A stretch of 64,000 nucleotides of DNA from an uncultured Flavobacteriaceae bacterium (lineage in GTDB: Bacteria > Bacteroidota > Bacteroidia > Flavobacteriales > Flavobacteriaceae): assembly GCA_947494695.1 (NCBI GenBank), contig CANLWB010000007.1, forward strand, positions 124,001 through 188,000, read 5' to 3'. Below the pieces are notes generated by a model. That model was not told the DNA's origin, did no database searches, and was given only the letters and a program-made list of their open reading frames with translations. Below are positions 9,663 through 18,818 of this stretch, in pieces; position 1 is the stretch's first letter; the number at the start of each line of letters is the position of its first letter. Made by a program: the position numbers and the translations under genes.

Positions 9663-9740
9663 GTTTTAGTTTATCACGTTTAACTTAAAATCATAAATAA
9701 ATCGGAAAGCGTTCTATGTGCTTTCTGATTTTTTTTTAAT
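9663..9740 (+). ncRNA. Candidate small RNA with terminator
   Basis: The gap 9442-9808 has no convincing coding frame. On the plus strand TATATTTG (9650-9657) fits the -7 consensus, but no clear -33 is seen. A strong intrinsic terminator follows at 9698-9740 although no plus-strand gene lies upstream. The simplest reading is a short transcript of about 78 nt. I cannot place it in a known family. The hairpin could instead only serve as a barrier. Confidence 0.25.
9698..9740 (+). terminator. Rho-independent terminator
   Basis: Stem AAATCGGAAAGC pairs with GCTTTCTGATTT (one G-T pair), with a 9-nt loop, followed by a run of T in the plus direction. On the minus strand the tail is ATTTATTTATG, a much weaker signal. 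Confidence 0.65.
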
Positions 9741-9808
9741 TTTTTCAGCTATTTCAAACTCTTCTATTATAGATATCTCTGAGCCCCAGTAAATAAAATG
9801 TATTAAGA

Positions 9809-10429
9809 CTAAGTTTTAAAATTCAACCTATACCATTTTTCATATTCTTCTCTATTATCGATATCGATATTTTCAAAATTGGGCATTATGGCCTTCACCA
9901 AAGTATTATACTTCTCAAGCACTATCTTCGCTCCTTTATCACTTGATAACATCGATAATTCTTTCATATATTTTTTATCAAAAATAACAGGCACGCCATG
10001 AAGGCCATCTTTATAAGAAGTTGCTATAATCTCATTTTTATTTGCTGTGAAATTTTGAAGCAAGGTATTTAGAAAGTTTGAGCTAATAAACGGTTGATCG
10101 GCCAAACAAATAAGAACACCGTCTACTTTAGAATCTATACCTAAAAGGTAATTCATAGCGCATGCAATAGACGTTCCTAAACCTAATTCCCAGGCTTTAT
10201 TTTCAATTATAGTAACTGGAAATTTACTTGCTTCCTTTTTAATAATTGGGAAGTTTGCTCCTAATACCACATAAACATCATTGTCTTCAAGCTTTAGTGC
10301 CATTTCCATACTATGTCCCAAAAGCGTATGGTTTCCCCATGGAAGTAACTGCTTGGCAGTTCCCATGCGTTCTGAAGCTCCTGCGGCTAGAATTACTATG
10401 GGAATATTTAAAGTATGCTTAGATACCAT
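9809..10429 (-). CDS. MobA-like nucleotidyltransferase (Mo-cofactor cytidylyl-/guanylyltransferase)
   Basis: A 206-residue MobA/MocA-type NTP transferase. The nucleotide-binding motif LAAGASERMGTAKQLLPW (about 14-31) is the LAxGxSxRMGxxK signature. The metal and substrate loops LICLADQPFIS and GVPVIFDKKYM are also present. It is the last gene of the four-gene hydroxylase operon, 11 bp after xdhC. It therefore probably attaches CMP to molybdopterin for the xanthine-dehydrogenase-like enzyme, as MocA does. CTP versus GTP specificity cannot be read from the sequence. Confidence 0.85.
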   Translation of the reverse strand: MVSKHTLNIPIVILAAGASERMGTAKQLLPWGNHTLLGHSMEMALKLEDNDVYVVLGANFPIIKKEASKFPVTIIENKAWELGLGTSIACAMNYLLGIDSKVDGVLICLADQPFISSNFLNTLLQNFTANKNEIIATSYKDGLHGVPVIFDKKYMKELSMLSSDKGAKIVLEKYNTLVKAIMPNFENIDIDNREEYEKWYRLNFKT

Positions 10430-10440
10430 AAAATCGAATC

Positions 10441-11454
10441 TTACGAGTGTATCTTACCCGTTTTTTTACTCAGAGAGATCGGTTCTTTTTTCCTTGATAT
10501 TGTTAATATTTCTGAAACTATTGAAACTGCGATTTCTTGTGGTGTTTCCGACCCTATATTTAAACCGGCTGGTCCATGAATACAGTCTAAAAAAGCATGA
10601 TCAATATCGGGGCAATACTCTGTAAACTGCATTAACAAATCGTCCCGCCGCTTTACTGGTCCGAGAAGTCCAATATAGATTGGATTGGTATCTTTTAATT
10701 GCACCAAATATCTCAAATCACTTGCAAAATTATGCGTCATAAGAACTACTGCTGTTTGATCGTCAATAGCCGATACTTCCATATCCTCTGGGGAAACGGC
10801 ATGAAAACTCAAAGCTCCAGGGAAATTTGTGATTGACTTAGAATCTGATGGTCCAGAAACAATACCAACCTCCCACCCCGTTAAACTAGCATACTTACAC
10901 AATTGTACGGCATCATGTTCTGCTCCTATGATAACTAATTTAAAACACGGTGACATATGTTGTTTAAATACTAACGGGGCATTATTAGTCTCATGCTTAC
11001 GGTCTTGCAGCGAAAAAAAAGTCTCACCAATTTTCACACTAGACCCTAGTCCTGGAATGCTTCCAACCTGTTTATCGTAGTACGACCAAATATCGAAAGA
11101 TTGCCGAGTTTCAAGGCATTTCGAAAATGCGTCTTGAAACCCAGGCTCCGGCTCAAATAGTTCTATTAAAATATATAAAACACCTTCACAGCCCAATCGA
11201 TATCGACCATCGTAGGTCATTATTTTTGATGTTCCCGTTTTAAAAACGGATTCAGATTGTAGTAAAATTTCTTTTTCAACACAACCTCCACTAACGGCTC
11301 CAACCATGCTTCCATCTTCCTGAATAAGCATACGAACGCCAGGCTTCCTATAGGACGAACCATCTAGTGCCACAACCGATGCCAACACAGATTTTAGCCC
11401 TTTTTCTCTGGCCTTATCTGCCTGATAGACGATGTCTTTAAATTCGTGAGTCAT
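10441..11454 (-). CDS. XdhC/CoxI family Mo-hydroxylase maturation protein
   Basis: A 337-residue chaperone. The N-terminal XdhC_CoxI domain has SSYRKPGVRMLI and VSGGCVEKEIL (about 33-70). The C-terminal Rossmann-like XdhC_C domain starts at about 170 (FKLVIIGAEHDAVQLCKYA) and ends with GLLGPVKRRDDLL and GLNIGSETPQEIAVSI. XdhC proteins deliver the sulfurated cofactor to xanthine-dehydrogenase-type enzymes. It sits 9 bp downstream of the Mo subunit gene and 11 bp upstream of the MobA-like gene, which supports one dedicated maturation operon. Confidence 0.9.
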   Translation of the reverse strand: MTHEFKDIVYQADKAREKGLKSVLASVVALDGSSYRKPGVRMLIQEDGSMVGAVSGGCVEKEILLQSESVFKTGTSKIMTYDGRYRLGCEGVLYILIELFEPEPGFQDAFSKCLETRQSFDIWSYYDKQVGSIPGLGSSVKIGETFFSLQDRKHETNNAPLVFKQHMSPCFKLVIIGAEHDAVQLCKYASLTGWEVGIVSGPSDSKSITNFPGALSFHAVSPEDMEVSAIDDQTAVVLMTHNFASDLRYLVQLKDTNPIYIGLLGPVKRRDDLLMQFTEYCPDIDHAFLDCIHGPAGLNIGSETPQEIAVSIVSEILTISRKKEPISLSKKTGKIHS

Positions 11455-11463
11455 AAACCTTAA

Positions 11464-13626
11464 TTAGCCAATAACCTTCTCTACATCCATATTGCTTAAA
11501 TATGGCTGTTTGGTCAATCGCTTTCCTGTAGCTTTATAAATAGCATTAGCAACCGCACCTCCTATTGGAGGTAATGTAGGCTCTCCCAAGCCTGTTGGAG
11601 CGAGATTATTTTCTATAAAATGAACATCTACCTCTGGTGGTGTTTGTCCCATTCTAATTAATTGATAGGTATTAAAATTATTTGATTGCGGTTTGCCATC
11701 CTGAAATGTTAATTCTCCATACAACGCATGGCCAATACCATCAATAATTCCTCCTTTTATCTGGTTTAATGCTCCTAGCGGATTGACTACAATTCCACAA
11801 TCTACAACACAGGTTACTTTTTTAACCACTGGGTTGCCATTTTCCATAACGATATCGGCAACTTCTGCTACGTGAGTATTATGGCAATAATAAACGGCAA
11901 GTCCTTGATATACGTCTGCTTCTGTTTTTCCCCAATTTGATTTATCTACAACCTTTTTTAAAACCCCTTGTAAACGTTCCGGGCTATATTCGACATTAGG
12001 CTCTGGATTATTCTTTACATTTTCCAATAAATCTAAATGTAATTGCACACGATCTACTTCCAAAACTTCTGCCAATTCATCAAAAAAGCTCTGTTCTGCA
12101 CTAGCCAAAAAATTGGTATACGGTGCTCTCCAGGCTCCTGTTGTTATATTACTTTTGTAATTGGCGGTATCTACCTGATAATTTTCTACAGCACCTGCGG
12201 GAAAGAAATGCGGAATCAAACCATACATATTATCATTAATACATGCCTCTTTTAAGTGGTATCCCGTGACCTTTTTGTCTTTAATTGAAGCTGCAATTTT
12301 ATATTTTATGGCTGGTCTGTAAGTTCCCGCTGTCATATCATCTTCTCTGGAAAACACAACTTTCACCGGTTTTTTTGCCAAACTTGAAATTTCGGCAGCT
12401 TCCAGAACAAAATCTCCATATAGCCTTCTACCAAAGCCACCTCCCATTCTCGTCATTTCTAAAAGCACATCTTTTTCGTCTCTTTCTAAAAGATTTGCCA
12501 CCCGACCTGCCGTACCTGCCGGAGTTTGAATTGGTCCTACCAAATGAATTTTTTCGCTAGTAACATCCGCATAGAAATTCATGGGTTCCATACAATTATG
12601 AGGTAAAAATGGTGATTCGTAAACACGTTCTAAAACCTTATCGGCTTCAGCAAAGGCTTTCTTTACATTACCATCTTTTCTACGTGTATCAAACTTATTA
12701 CCATTTAGTATTTTAAATAGTTCGGCATCGTGCAACGCTGTACTTTCTGGTTTAGAATCCTGCTTCCACTCTGCTTTTAAAGCTTTTTTCCCTTTCATTG
12801 CCGTCCAGGTATTTACTGCTAAAACGGCTATTTTATTTCCAAACTTAACCACATCAACAACTCCTCCAACAGCTCTTGTTTCTGTATCATCAAACGATTC
12901 CAAAACCTGTCCAAATACGGGTGGCCTTAAAACCGAGGCATATACCATACCTTCTGCCTTATAGTCCAGACCAAACAGTGGTTTTCCTGTGATAATTTTA
13001 TCGATATCAACATTGCTGATATTTTTACCAATAATGGTAAAATCTTTTGGGTCCTTAAGTTTAACTTCTTCAGGGACTTCTAACAAAGCGGCTTCCTTTA
13101 CAACATCTCCATAGCCTAACTTTTCTCCTTGTGAGTTTGTAATAACGCCTTGTGAAGCCGTACATTCTGATGCCGAAACACCCCATTTGGCAGCTGCCGC
13201 ATTTATGAGCATTTGTTTAGCCGTTGCACCGGTTTGACGTAATGGCTCCCAGCCAAAACGAACGGACTGACTACCTCCGGCAACCTGGCGTGTATAGTTT
13301 TTGGTGTCAAGTTTTCCTTGTTCTACATAAACATCTTCCCAGGAAACATCCAATTCTTCTGCAATAAGCATGGGCATAGACGTTTTTACGCCTTGTCCAA
13401 TTTCCGGGTTTGGTGAAAATATAGTAACCTTACCTTCATCTGAAATTTTAATAAATGCGTTAAAATCATTGAAGTTTAACTGACTAATATCTACTGGTGG
13501 CTTTATATCGGATTTACATGCTGTAAACAGATTAAAGCTAATAAGCATTCCCCCACTGGCTAAAGCCGAAGTTTTTAAGAATGATCTTCTACTAAATGAT
13601 TGTTTTTGGTTATTTGAAAGATTCAT
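11464..13626 (-). CDS. Xanthine dehydrogenase family Mo-binding subunit (isoquinoline 1-oxidoreductase beta type)
   Basis: A 720-residue periplasmic hydroxylase subunit. The Tat signal SRRSFLKTSALASGG (about 13-27) fits export of a folded cofactor enzyme. Mo-pterin motifs are PFLPHNCMEPMNF, RMGGGFGRRLYGDF and TGAWRAPYTN. GLGEPTLPPIGGAVANA near residue 680 carries the catalytic Glu. The lack of a FAD subunit and the single 2Fe-2S partner point to the IorAB/aldehyde dehydrogenase class, which passes electrons to a cytochrome or quinone. The substrate is unknown. It is 18 bp downstream of its iron-sulfur partner. Confidence 0.9.
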   Translation of the reverse strand: MNLSNNQKQSFSRRSFLKTSALASGGMLISFNLFTACKSDIKPPVDISQLNFNDFNAFIKISDEGKVTIFSPNPEIGQGVKTSMPMLIAEELDVSWEDVYVEQGKLDTKNYTRQVAGGSQSVRFGWEPLRQTGATAKQMLINAAAAKWGVSASECTASQGVITNSQGEKLGYGDVVKEAALLEVPEEVKLKDPKDFTIIGKNISNVDIDKIITGKPLFGLDYKAEGMVYASVLRPPVFGQVLESFDDTETRAVGGVVDVVKFGNKIAVLAVNTWTAMKGKKALKAEWKQDSKPESTALHDAELFKILNGNKFDTRRKDGNVKKAFAEADKVLERVYESPFLPHNCMEPMNFYADVTSEKIHLVGPIQTPAGTAGRVANLLERDEKDVLLEMTRMGGGFGRRLYGDFVLEAAEISSLAKKPVKVVFSREDDMTAGTYRPAIKYKIAASIKDKKVTGYHLKEACINDNMYGLIPHFFPAGAVENYQVDTANYKSNITTGAWRAPYTNFLASAEQSFFDELAEVLEVDRVQLHLDLLENVKNNPEPNVEYSPERLQGVLKKVVDKSNWGKTEADVYQGLAVYYCHNTHVAEVADIVMENGNPVVKKVTCVVDCGIVVNPLGALNQIKGGIIDGIGHALYGELTFQDGKPQSNNFNTYQLIRMGQTPPEVDVHFIENNLAPTGLGEPTLPPIGGAVANAIYKATGKRLTKQPYLSNMDVEKVIG

Positions 13627-13644
13627 TTTCTGTTAATATTGAGG

Positions 13645-14106
13645 TTATCTTATTTTTTCTGCTGCTACTTTCACGGCCTTTTCTATACTGTTATAGGATG
13701 CACAACGACATATATTACCATGCATAGCATCTCTAATTTCTGTATTGCTTGGATTTGAATTCTGATCCAAAAATGCCGAAGCTGTCATAATTTGCCCTGA
13801 CTGACAATAGCCACACTGCGGCACATCAATTTCCTTCCAGGCTTCCTGTACAGGGTGTGAGCCATCTTCAGAGAGGCCTTCAATGGTTGTAATTTGCTTT
13901 CCTTCTGCCTGCGAAACCGGAAGTAAACAACTTCTCATCGCCGTTCCATCAAGGTGCACAGTACAAGCTCCGCACATACCTACACCACAACCAAATTTAG
14001 TGCCAACTAAATCGATTTGATCTCTTAAAACCCAAAGTAAGGGCGTATCTGCATCTGCATCTACTGTGTGTGTTTTTTTATTAATTTCTAAACTAAAAGT
14101 TGCCAT
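13645..14106 (-). CDS. (2Fe-2S)-binding subunit of Mo-hydroxylase (IorA type)
   Basis: A 153-residue electron-transfer subunit with two [2Fe-2S] clusters. The plant-ferredoxin-type motif is [15 protein letters not shown] with a fourth Cys in MRSCLLP. The second cluster is in CGYCQSG and NICRCASY. Size and motif order are standard for IorA/CoxS-type subunits. It has no signal peptide of its own and probably travels with the Tat-exported large subunit. It is the first gene of the operon, which runs on through the Mo subunit, XdhC and the MobA-like gene. Confidence 0.93.
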   Translation of the reverse strand: MATFSLEINKKTHTVDADADTPLLWVLRDQIDLVGTKFGCGVGMCGACTVHLDGTAMRSCLLPVSQAEGKQITTIEGLSEDGSHPVQEAWKEIDVPQCGYCQSGQIMTASAFLDQNSNPSNTEIRDAMHGNICRCASYNSIEKAVKVAAEKIR

Positions 14107-14315
14107 ATATAAAGAGTGAATTTAGTGAGTCATCCTAAAAGTACAAAAAAAGCAAAATTCGTTAAACTATTACTTCTTGATTTAACATTGTTTTAATAAT
14201 TCAAGATATTTATTGTAAGAAGTATCAGCTTTTTAACTGTTTAGCTTTTAGATTATAAATATATCATATTAATTTATAAAAATTCGCCAACATATAATTA
14301 AGAATTAATTTTTTT

Positions 14316-14323
14316 TAGATTTG
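14316..14323 (+). promoter_or_regulatory. -7 element of the antiporter gene
   Basis: TAGATTTG is an exact TAnnTTTG match 19 bp before the ATG at 14343. The -33 region is not clear. Confidence 0.45.
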
Positions 14324-14342
14324 CCAAATACAATAACTACTT

Positions 14343-15482
14343 ATGGCTATAATTTCTTCCCTTGGACTTATTTTAATGACCTGTATCATTATTTGGCGTG
14401 CCTGTGACGGATTTGAAATGGCTTCAAATTATCTAGGTCGAAATATGAAAGAAGGTATCAAGGGAGCAACGATAAACGCCATTGGGAGTAGCTTACCGGA
14501 ACTATTTACTACACTTTTTTTCTTATTTGTATTAAAGGACAAGGATGGATTCTCTGGAGGTATTGGTACCACTGCAGGAAGTGCCGTTTTTAATGCCATG
14601 ATTATTCCAGCGGTTGTTATCTTAGTTGTTATTGGAAAAGGTATTTCTTCTAAAATTGAAATTTCCAGAAAGGTGATATTACGAGATGGTATCTCGTTAA
14701 TTCTGGCAGAATTAGCTTTAATCTTTGTAATCACCGGACCATCTCTAGACTGGATTCATGGTCTTATATTAATGGTTTTATACATCATTTACGTGGTTTA
14801 TATGCTGAAAAGTCAGGGCGCAGGAGATGTTGAACATGATTATGAAGATTCGGCAGATGGAGGTAATCGTGCAATCGCTTTATTTAAAGGGGATTTGTCC
14901 ACTGTTATTTTAGGTGATTCTAAAATCAATAAACTCAAGGCTATTTTGTTGTTAATACTTTCGGTTTTCTTTATTGGGGTTGCCTGTTTTTGGCTGGTTG
15001 AAGCCTGTGAGAAATTTGGAACTGCTATTGGAATGCCTATTTATTTTGTTTCGGTTGTATTGGCCTCTGCCGCGACCAGTGTTCCCGATACCATTATCTC
15101 CTATAAAGACGCCATGAAAGGCAACTACGATGATGCTGTGGCCAATGCTCTGGGAAGTAATATTTTTGATGTGTGTTTCGCCCTTGGATTTCCTTTATTT
15201 CTTTTTACGCTTATTTATGGTCCAATTGAAATGAGCCATGAAACTATTGAAAATGTGGGGCAACTGCGTGTTTTGCTTTTAATTTCAACAATTTTGGTCT
15301 TCCTGATTTTCGTATTTGCGAAAAAGGGAATTAAACGCATTCATGCCAAACTACTACTTCTATTATATATTCTCTTTGTTAGCTACTCTATTGGAAAAGG
15401 CATTAGCAGTGATCTTCCTGTAATTAAGGACATATCGGATGCACTACTCGCAATGTCCAATTGGTTTACTTCTTTTTACTAA
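14343..15482 (+). CDS. CaCA family sodium/calcium antiporter-like protein
   Basis: A 379-residue inner-membrane protein with about 10-11 hydrophobic segments in two homologous halves. The alpha-repeat motifs are visible: NAIGSSLPELFTTLF (about 43-57) with GTTAGSAVFNAM, and ASAATSVPDTIISYKDA with ANALGSNIFDVCFALG in the second half. The first half has the usual Glu after the proline, and the second has Asp (SVPD), a mild departure. The family exchanges Ca2+ or other cations for Na+ or H+. The gene is divergent from the hydroxylase operon and appears monocistronic. Confidence 0.88.
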   Translation: MAIISSLGLILMTCIIIWRACDGFEMASNYLGRNMKEGIKGATINAIGSSLPELFTTLFFLFVLKDKDGFSGGIGTTAGSAVFNAMIIPAVVILVVIGKGISSKIEISRKVILRDGISLILAELALIFVITGPSLDWIHGLILMVLYIIYVVYMLKSQGAGDVEHDYEDSADGGNRAIALFKGDLSTVILGDSKINKLKAILLLILSVFFIGVACFWLVEACEKFGTAIGMPIYFVSVVLASAATSVPDTIISYKDAMKGNYDDAVANALGSNIFDVCFALGFPLFLFTLIYGPIEMSHETIENVGQLRVLLLISTILVFLIFVFAKKGIKRIHAKLLLLLYILFVSYSIGKGISSDLPVIKDISDALLAMSNWFTSFY

Positions 15483-15529
15483 CTCGTGTTTTGGGTTTGA
15501 GCTGCTCATCCTGAAATTCATAATTTAAT

Positions 15530-15640
15530 CCGAGTTCGATATAAGAAAATCTCGTCAGTTTGAATATTCAGAACTTGATTCGGAATGTATCAAGAACAGC
15601 TGCTTGCTGATGAAAAATCGATTCTTGATATGTTTTGTTT
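15530..15640 (+). repeat. Dispersed intergenic repeat, copy 1
   Basis: The segment containing GTCAGTTTGAATATTC and CGGAATGTATCAAGAAC (about 15553-15605) closely resembles the reverse complement of 50998-51053. The rest of the 15483-15757 gap shows no gene or clear signal. Confidence 0.5.
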
Positions 15641-15757
15641 TACTCCAAAAAATCACTCGAATTGACGATTTTTGATCATCTGTATCCCTATATCTAATTT
15701 AGGCCTATGCTTTTCAGGTGATCGTCTAACATTTGATGCCCCAGTAGATGCCTCTTT

Positions 15758-17695
15758 TTAAAGTTCATCCTCACTCAAAACCACCAGAAAATCATTTTCT
15801 TTTAAGTCAATGGTCATGTTTTTGTCCGGATTTAGTTTTATTCCAAAATTATCGTCTAAGGATTTGCTTAAATCTCCCTGTCTTATACCAAGGCATATTT
15901 CATCACGTTGATGTGCACAAAAAATAGCATCGGCAAAGGTTATTTTTTGTGGGAATGTATCGAAATACAAGGTTGCAGGTTTCACATAGATTTCACTGCC
16001 ATCTTCCGAGAAAATGTCGTCATAAAAACGCTTCATTAAGGTCTCTTCACTCAATTGTGCGAGAATCATGGTTATTAGCTTATTACTAATAATGAAATCA
16101 TCTACATTGGTTTGTGTTATAATTTCTTGATTTTCAGAATTTAAAACCTGTGTTATAATGTGTAATCCGCTATTTTCTTTCAATATCTTTCTTAGAAGTA
16201 ACAAGATAATCAATGTATCGGAATCAATCTTATCTGCCGACTGCTCTTCCATACTTTGAGATAGTATCACCACAGTATTGTAGCTTTCTGGATTCACCTT
16301 TTGCAGGTTTTCTATATCTAAAGGGCTTGAATTATGCAGTGTTATATTGAAACTTTCATAATCCGATTTCATATTCTCAATAATACCTTCTAATTCTTCT
16401 GTAGGTGAATCGAACAAGATATCGAAATCTGATCCTTCTAGTAAATAATCGGTAGCTTCATCTATAAAAACTTCGGCCACTTTGTGCCATCCCAAAATAA
16501 GAATACGTTTTCTTTCCTGTTTTAAACGATTATCGATAATGGTTTTGGAGGTATCAGGGAAGACATATTGCTTATTATCAAAAGCAATTGTTGAGTCATC
16601 TTCTGCCAGGACAACCACAGTATCTCCATTTTTAAGAACCGTATCGGTTGGTGGTCGCAGTACCAAACCTTTCTCTTCTGTATGAATTCCCAAAGGAATC
16701 CCATCTTTCATATAATACCCTAATTCGTAAAATTTGGTATTATTCCAATCGTCCTCATAAAAATAGATTTCACATCCATCGAAGGATAAAATTTCTTTGT
16801 ACACCGTATCTAACCCACTTGTTAATGAGGTCTGAATAAGCAGTTTCCCCATAATATCCCAGCTGTCTATAGCAATAATATTATCATCTTCAAAGAAGCC
16901 TATAATATCGCGTTTTTCTTTTGTGAAAATTTCAGCTATAATTGGTAATTTATTTTTACCATCCTGGCATGCTGCAATAGCCAATATAGATTTAACAGAT
17001 TGTACATCACTGGCTATTTTTTTATCTGTGGTCGCACTTTCAGAACAATTTGCCAATATAATTATAGAGCGCACAGATTCCAGGTTGACGCGTTTTAATT
17101 CGTTAATATTTGCATAATCCCCCTGGGTTGTAATTACTTCTGTGGTCAAGGTATCTAAAAGACGTTTTGTAATCAAATTATCCATAACCTCCTTATCTTC
17201 CCGAGATAATATAACGACCGAAGCTTTAGCCTCACTTTCATTGGCTAAAATAAGCTCTCTTATAACATCGACTACACGTTCATTCCATCCTAAGATTAGG
17301 GTATGATTCTCTTCCATAACCTTTCCTCTACCTTTCCTAAAATCGTAGAGCATCGTGTCTAAAGCCGTGGTAATAAAACCAATAAGCATAGATAATAAGA
17401 TCACTCCTGTTAAACCAGAAAGTATGGTTAAAACTTTAAGGAATGTTGGTGCTTTATTATCCTGGTTCATATTTCCAGGATCGGTCATTTCTAAGAAGGT
17501 TATCCAAATGTCTTTAAAAATATTTCCGGTATAATCTAAACTCGGAAATAATTTTACAAGTAGCACTCGCAAGGCTATTAACACAATAAAAACGGCTATA
17601 AATAAGACTAAAAGACTTTTGAATATAGAGGCGCCTCCCTTACTTAAAAAGCGTTCTGCTTTATAGTTTAGGCGCTCCTTGAAAGCATATTTCAT
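15758..17695 (-). CDS. CASTOR/POLLUX-related ion channel with RCK-like domains
   Basis: A 645-residue protein. Two transmembrane helices (about 25-50 and 85-110) flank a short pore-like segment. Two long cytosolic halves follow, each with a TrkA-N/RCK-like Rossmann fold: VMEENHTLILGWNERVVDVI at about 125-145, and KRILILGWHKVAEVFIDEA at about 395-415. This architecture matches the CASTOR/POLLUX family, whose plant members are nuclear envelope cation channels. Bacterial members are presumed cation channels gated by ligand binding. It is followed by a TerB-like gene on the same strand with a 57-bp gap. Confidence 0.85.
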   Translation of the reverse strand: MKYAFKERLNYKAERFLSKGGASIFKSLLVLFIAVFIVLIALRVLLVKLFPSLDYTGNIFKDIWITFLEMTDPGNMNQDNKAPTFLKVLTILSGLTGVILLSMLIGFITTALDTMLYDFRKGRGKVMEENHTLILGWNERVVDVIRELILANESEAKASVVILSREDKEVMDNLITKRLLDTLTTEVITTQGDYANINELKRVNLESVRSIIILANCSESATTDKKIASDVQSVKSILAIAACQDGKNKLPIIAEIFTKEKRDIIGFFEDDNIIAIDSWDIMGKLLIQTSLTSGLDTVYKEILSFDGCEIYFYEDDWNNTKFYELGYYMKDGIPLGIHTEEKGLVLRPPTDTVLKNGDTVVVLAEDDSTIAFDNKQYVFPDTSKTIIDNRLKQERKRILILGWHKVAEVFIDEATDYLLEGSDFDILFDSPTEELEGIIENMKSDYESFNITLHNSSPLDIENLQKVNPESYNTVVILSQSMEEQSADKIDSDTLIILLLLRKILKENSGLHIITQVLNSENQEIITQTNVDDFIISNKLITMILAQLSEETLMKRFYDDIFSEDGSEIYVKPATLYFDTFPQKITFADAIFCAHQRDEICLGIRQGDLSKSLDDNFGIKLNPDKNMTIDLKENDFLVVLSEDEL

Positions 17696-17752
17696 GAAAC
17701 AATAAGTTATGTGTGGTTAGGAATTTTTTAAGGTATTGCTATGAAGAAACTT

Positions 17753-18379
17753 TTAATTAAGGTGCTCCACAAATTCAGCTATAATACCTTTAATATGTGC
17801 AGATGACATTTCCATGATGACTCCCATTTCAAAAATCAATGTACGTTCCGATTCATCGAAGTGCCCATCGGCATATGCAACATCAAGTGCACATTTTATT
17901 AAAAGCTCTTTACCGTGCTCATTTAAAGCTGGGCCTACACCTTTTAAATACGTTGAGATATCGCCAGAATCTGCCTGTACATCTTTAATATAATCCTCTA
18001 ACTGAGAGGACGTCATATCGTTATGACCATATTTATTAATGATCTCTAAAACTTTCACCTTTTCGTTATCATCAATAACACCATCTGCCAACATGATTTT
18101 AACCATGACATGGCGTATGGCCTGCTCATACATCGCCATAAACTGTCCTTTATCATTGGATGTCTCGTTGTTTATAACTTTGGTAATAAACGTACCTTTA
18201 CAGTGATCGCATTCAATGTACTCCCCTTTACTTCCTAAGGGAATTAATGGAATAAAATATAAGGTAAAAAATCGAGTTACTTTTCGGTGTCTGTAGCCTC
18301 TGTTGGCTTCACATTGGGGGCAATCGAACGTTCCGGTTGCTTTCGTAGACCGGACGCCTCGGGTTCCAAAAATAATCAT
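17753..18379 (-). CDS. Zinc-ribbon and TerB domain protein
   Basis: A 208-residue protein. The N-terminal part has two CxxC pairs, FDCPQCEANRG and ECDHCKGTF, forming a zinc ribbon around a hydrophobic segment (FFTLYFIPLIPLG). The C-terminal half (about 85-205) is a TerB/DjlA-type helical domain with the acidic motifs LADGVIDDNEK and YADGHFDESER. TerB domains bind metal and often act at membranes. The specific role is unknown. It is upstream of the CASTOR/POLLUX-like gene and probably co-transcribed. Confidence 0.8.
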   Translation of the reverse strand: MIIFGTRGVRSTKATGTFDCPQCEANRGYRHRKVTRFFTLYFIPLIPLGSKGEYIECDHCKGTFITKVINNETSNDKGQFMAMYEQAIRHVMVKIMLADGVIDDNEKVKVLEIINKYGHNDMTSSQLEDYIKDVQADSGDISTYLKGVGPALNEHGKELLIKCALDVAYADGHFDESERTLIFEMGVIMEMSSAHIKGIIAEFVEHLN

Positions 18380-18597
18380 AATTGTTAGAGAGGGTTAAGT
18401 TAAAAATTTTGCTTAAATATAGTAATCTTAACTTAAAATTCTAAAATTTAGATGTTTAATACATGTTAAATTTCTTAATCTCCTTTTATTTTGTGAATAT
18501 ATGCACTACTAAAAAGTTACTTATTTATATACACGGCAAACAATACCTTTGTTAAGATTACCTAATTCAGCATATTACTTTTGGAATGTTAAAACAC

Positions 18598-18633
18598 AAA
18601 AAACCTTACCAATTATAAATCGGTAAGGTTTTT
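18598..18633 (-). terminator. Terminator after the first BspA-like gene
   Basis: AAAACCTTACC pairs with GGTAAGGTTTT across a short loop, followed on the minus strand by T residues. It lies about 190 bp beyond the stop codon of the gene at 18819. Confidence 0.7.
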
Positions 18634-18657
18634 AATATGCTTTAACCTAAATGAAGT

Positions 18658-18808
18658 TTAAGCATTCAAAATGTCTTTTCGAGTACCATGTCTTTTAGTG
18701 TGATGCCAGCTTGCATGCAGATTTTCGATACGATCCCAATAAAAACAGGTATGACTCAAACTGACATAAATCTTCTTATCCAGTATTCTTGTTACTTTTA
18801 ATTGTACT
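18658..18808 (-). pseudogene. Unidentified short open frame, possible gene remnant
   Basis: About 50 codons without a start codon run from after a TAA near 18809 to TAA at 18658. They include VSLSHTCFYWDRIENLHASW and HHTKRHGTRKDILNA. The composition, rich in Trp and His, looks protein-like, but I recognise no family. It lies between the first BspA-like gene and its terminator. The remaining part of the gap 18380-18597 shows nothing I can name. Confidence 0.2.
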
Positions 18809-18818
18809 GTTTAAATGT

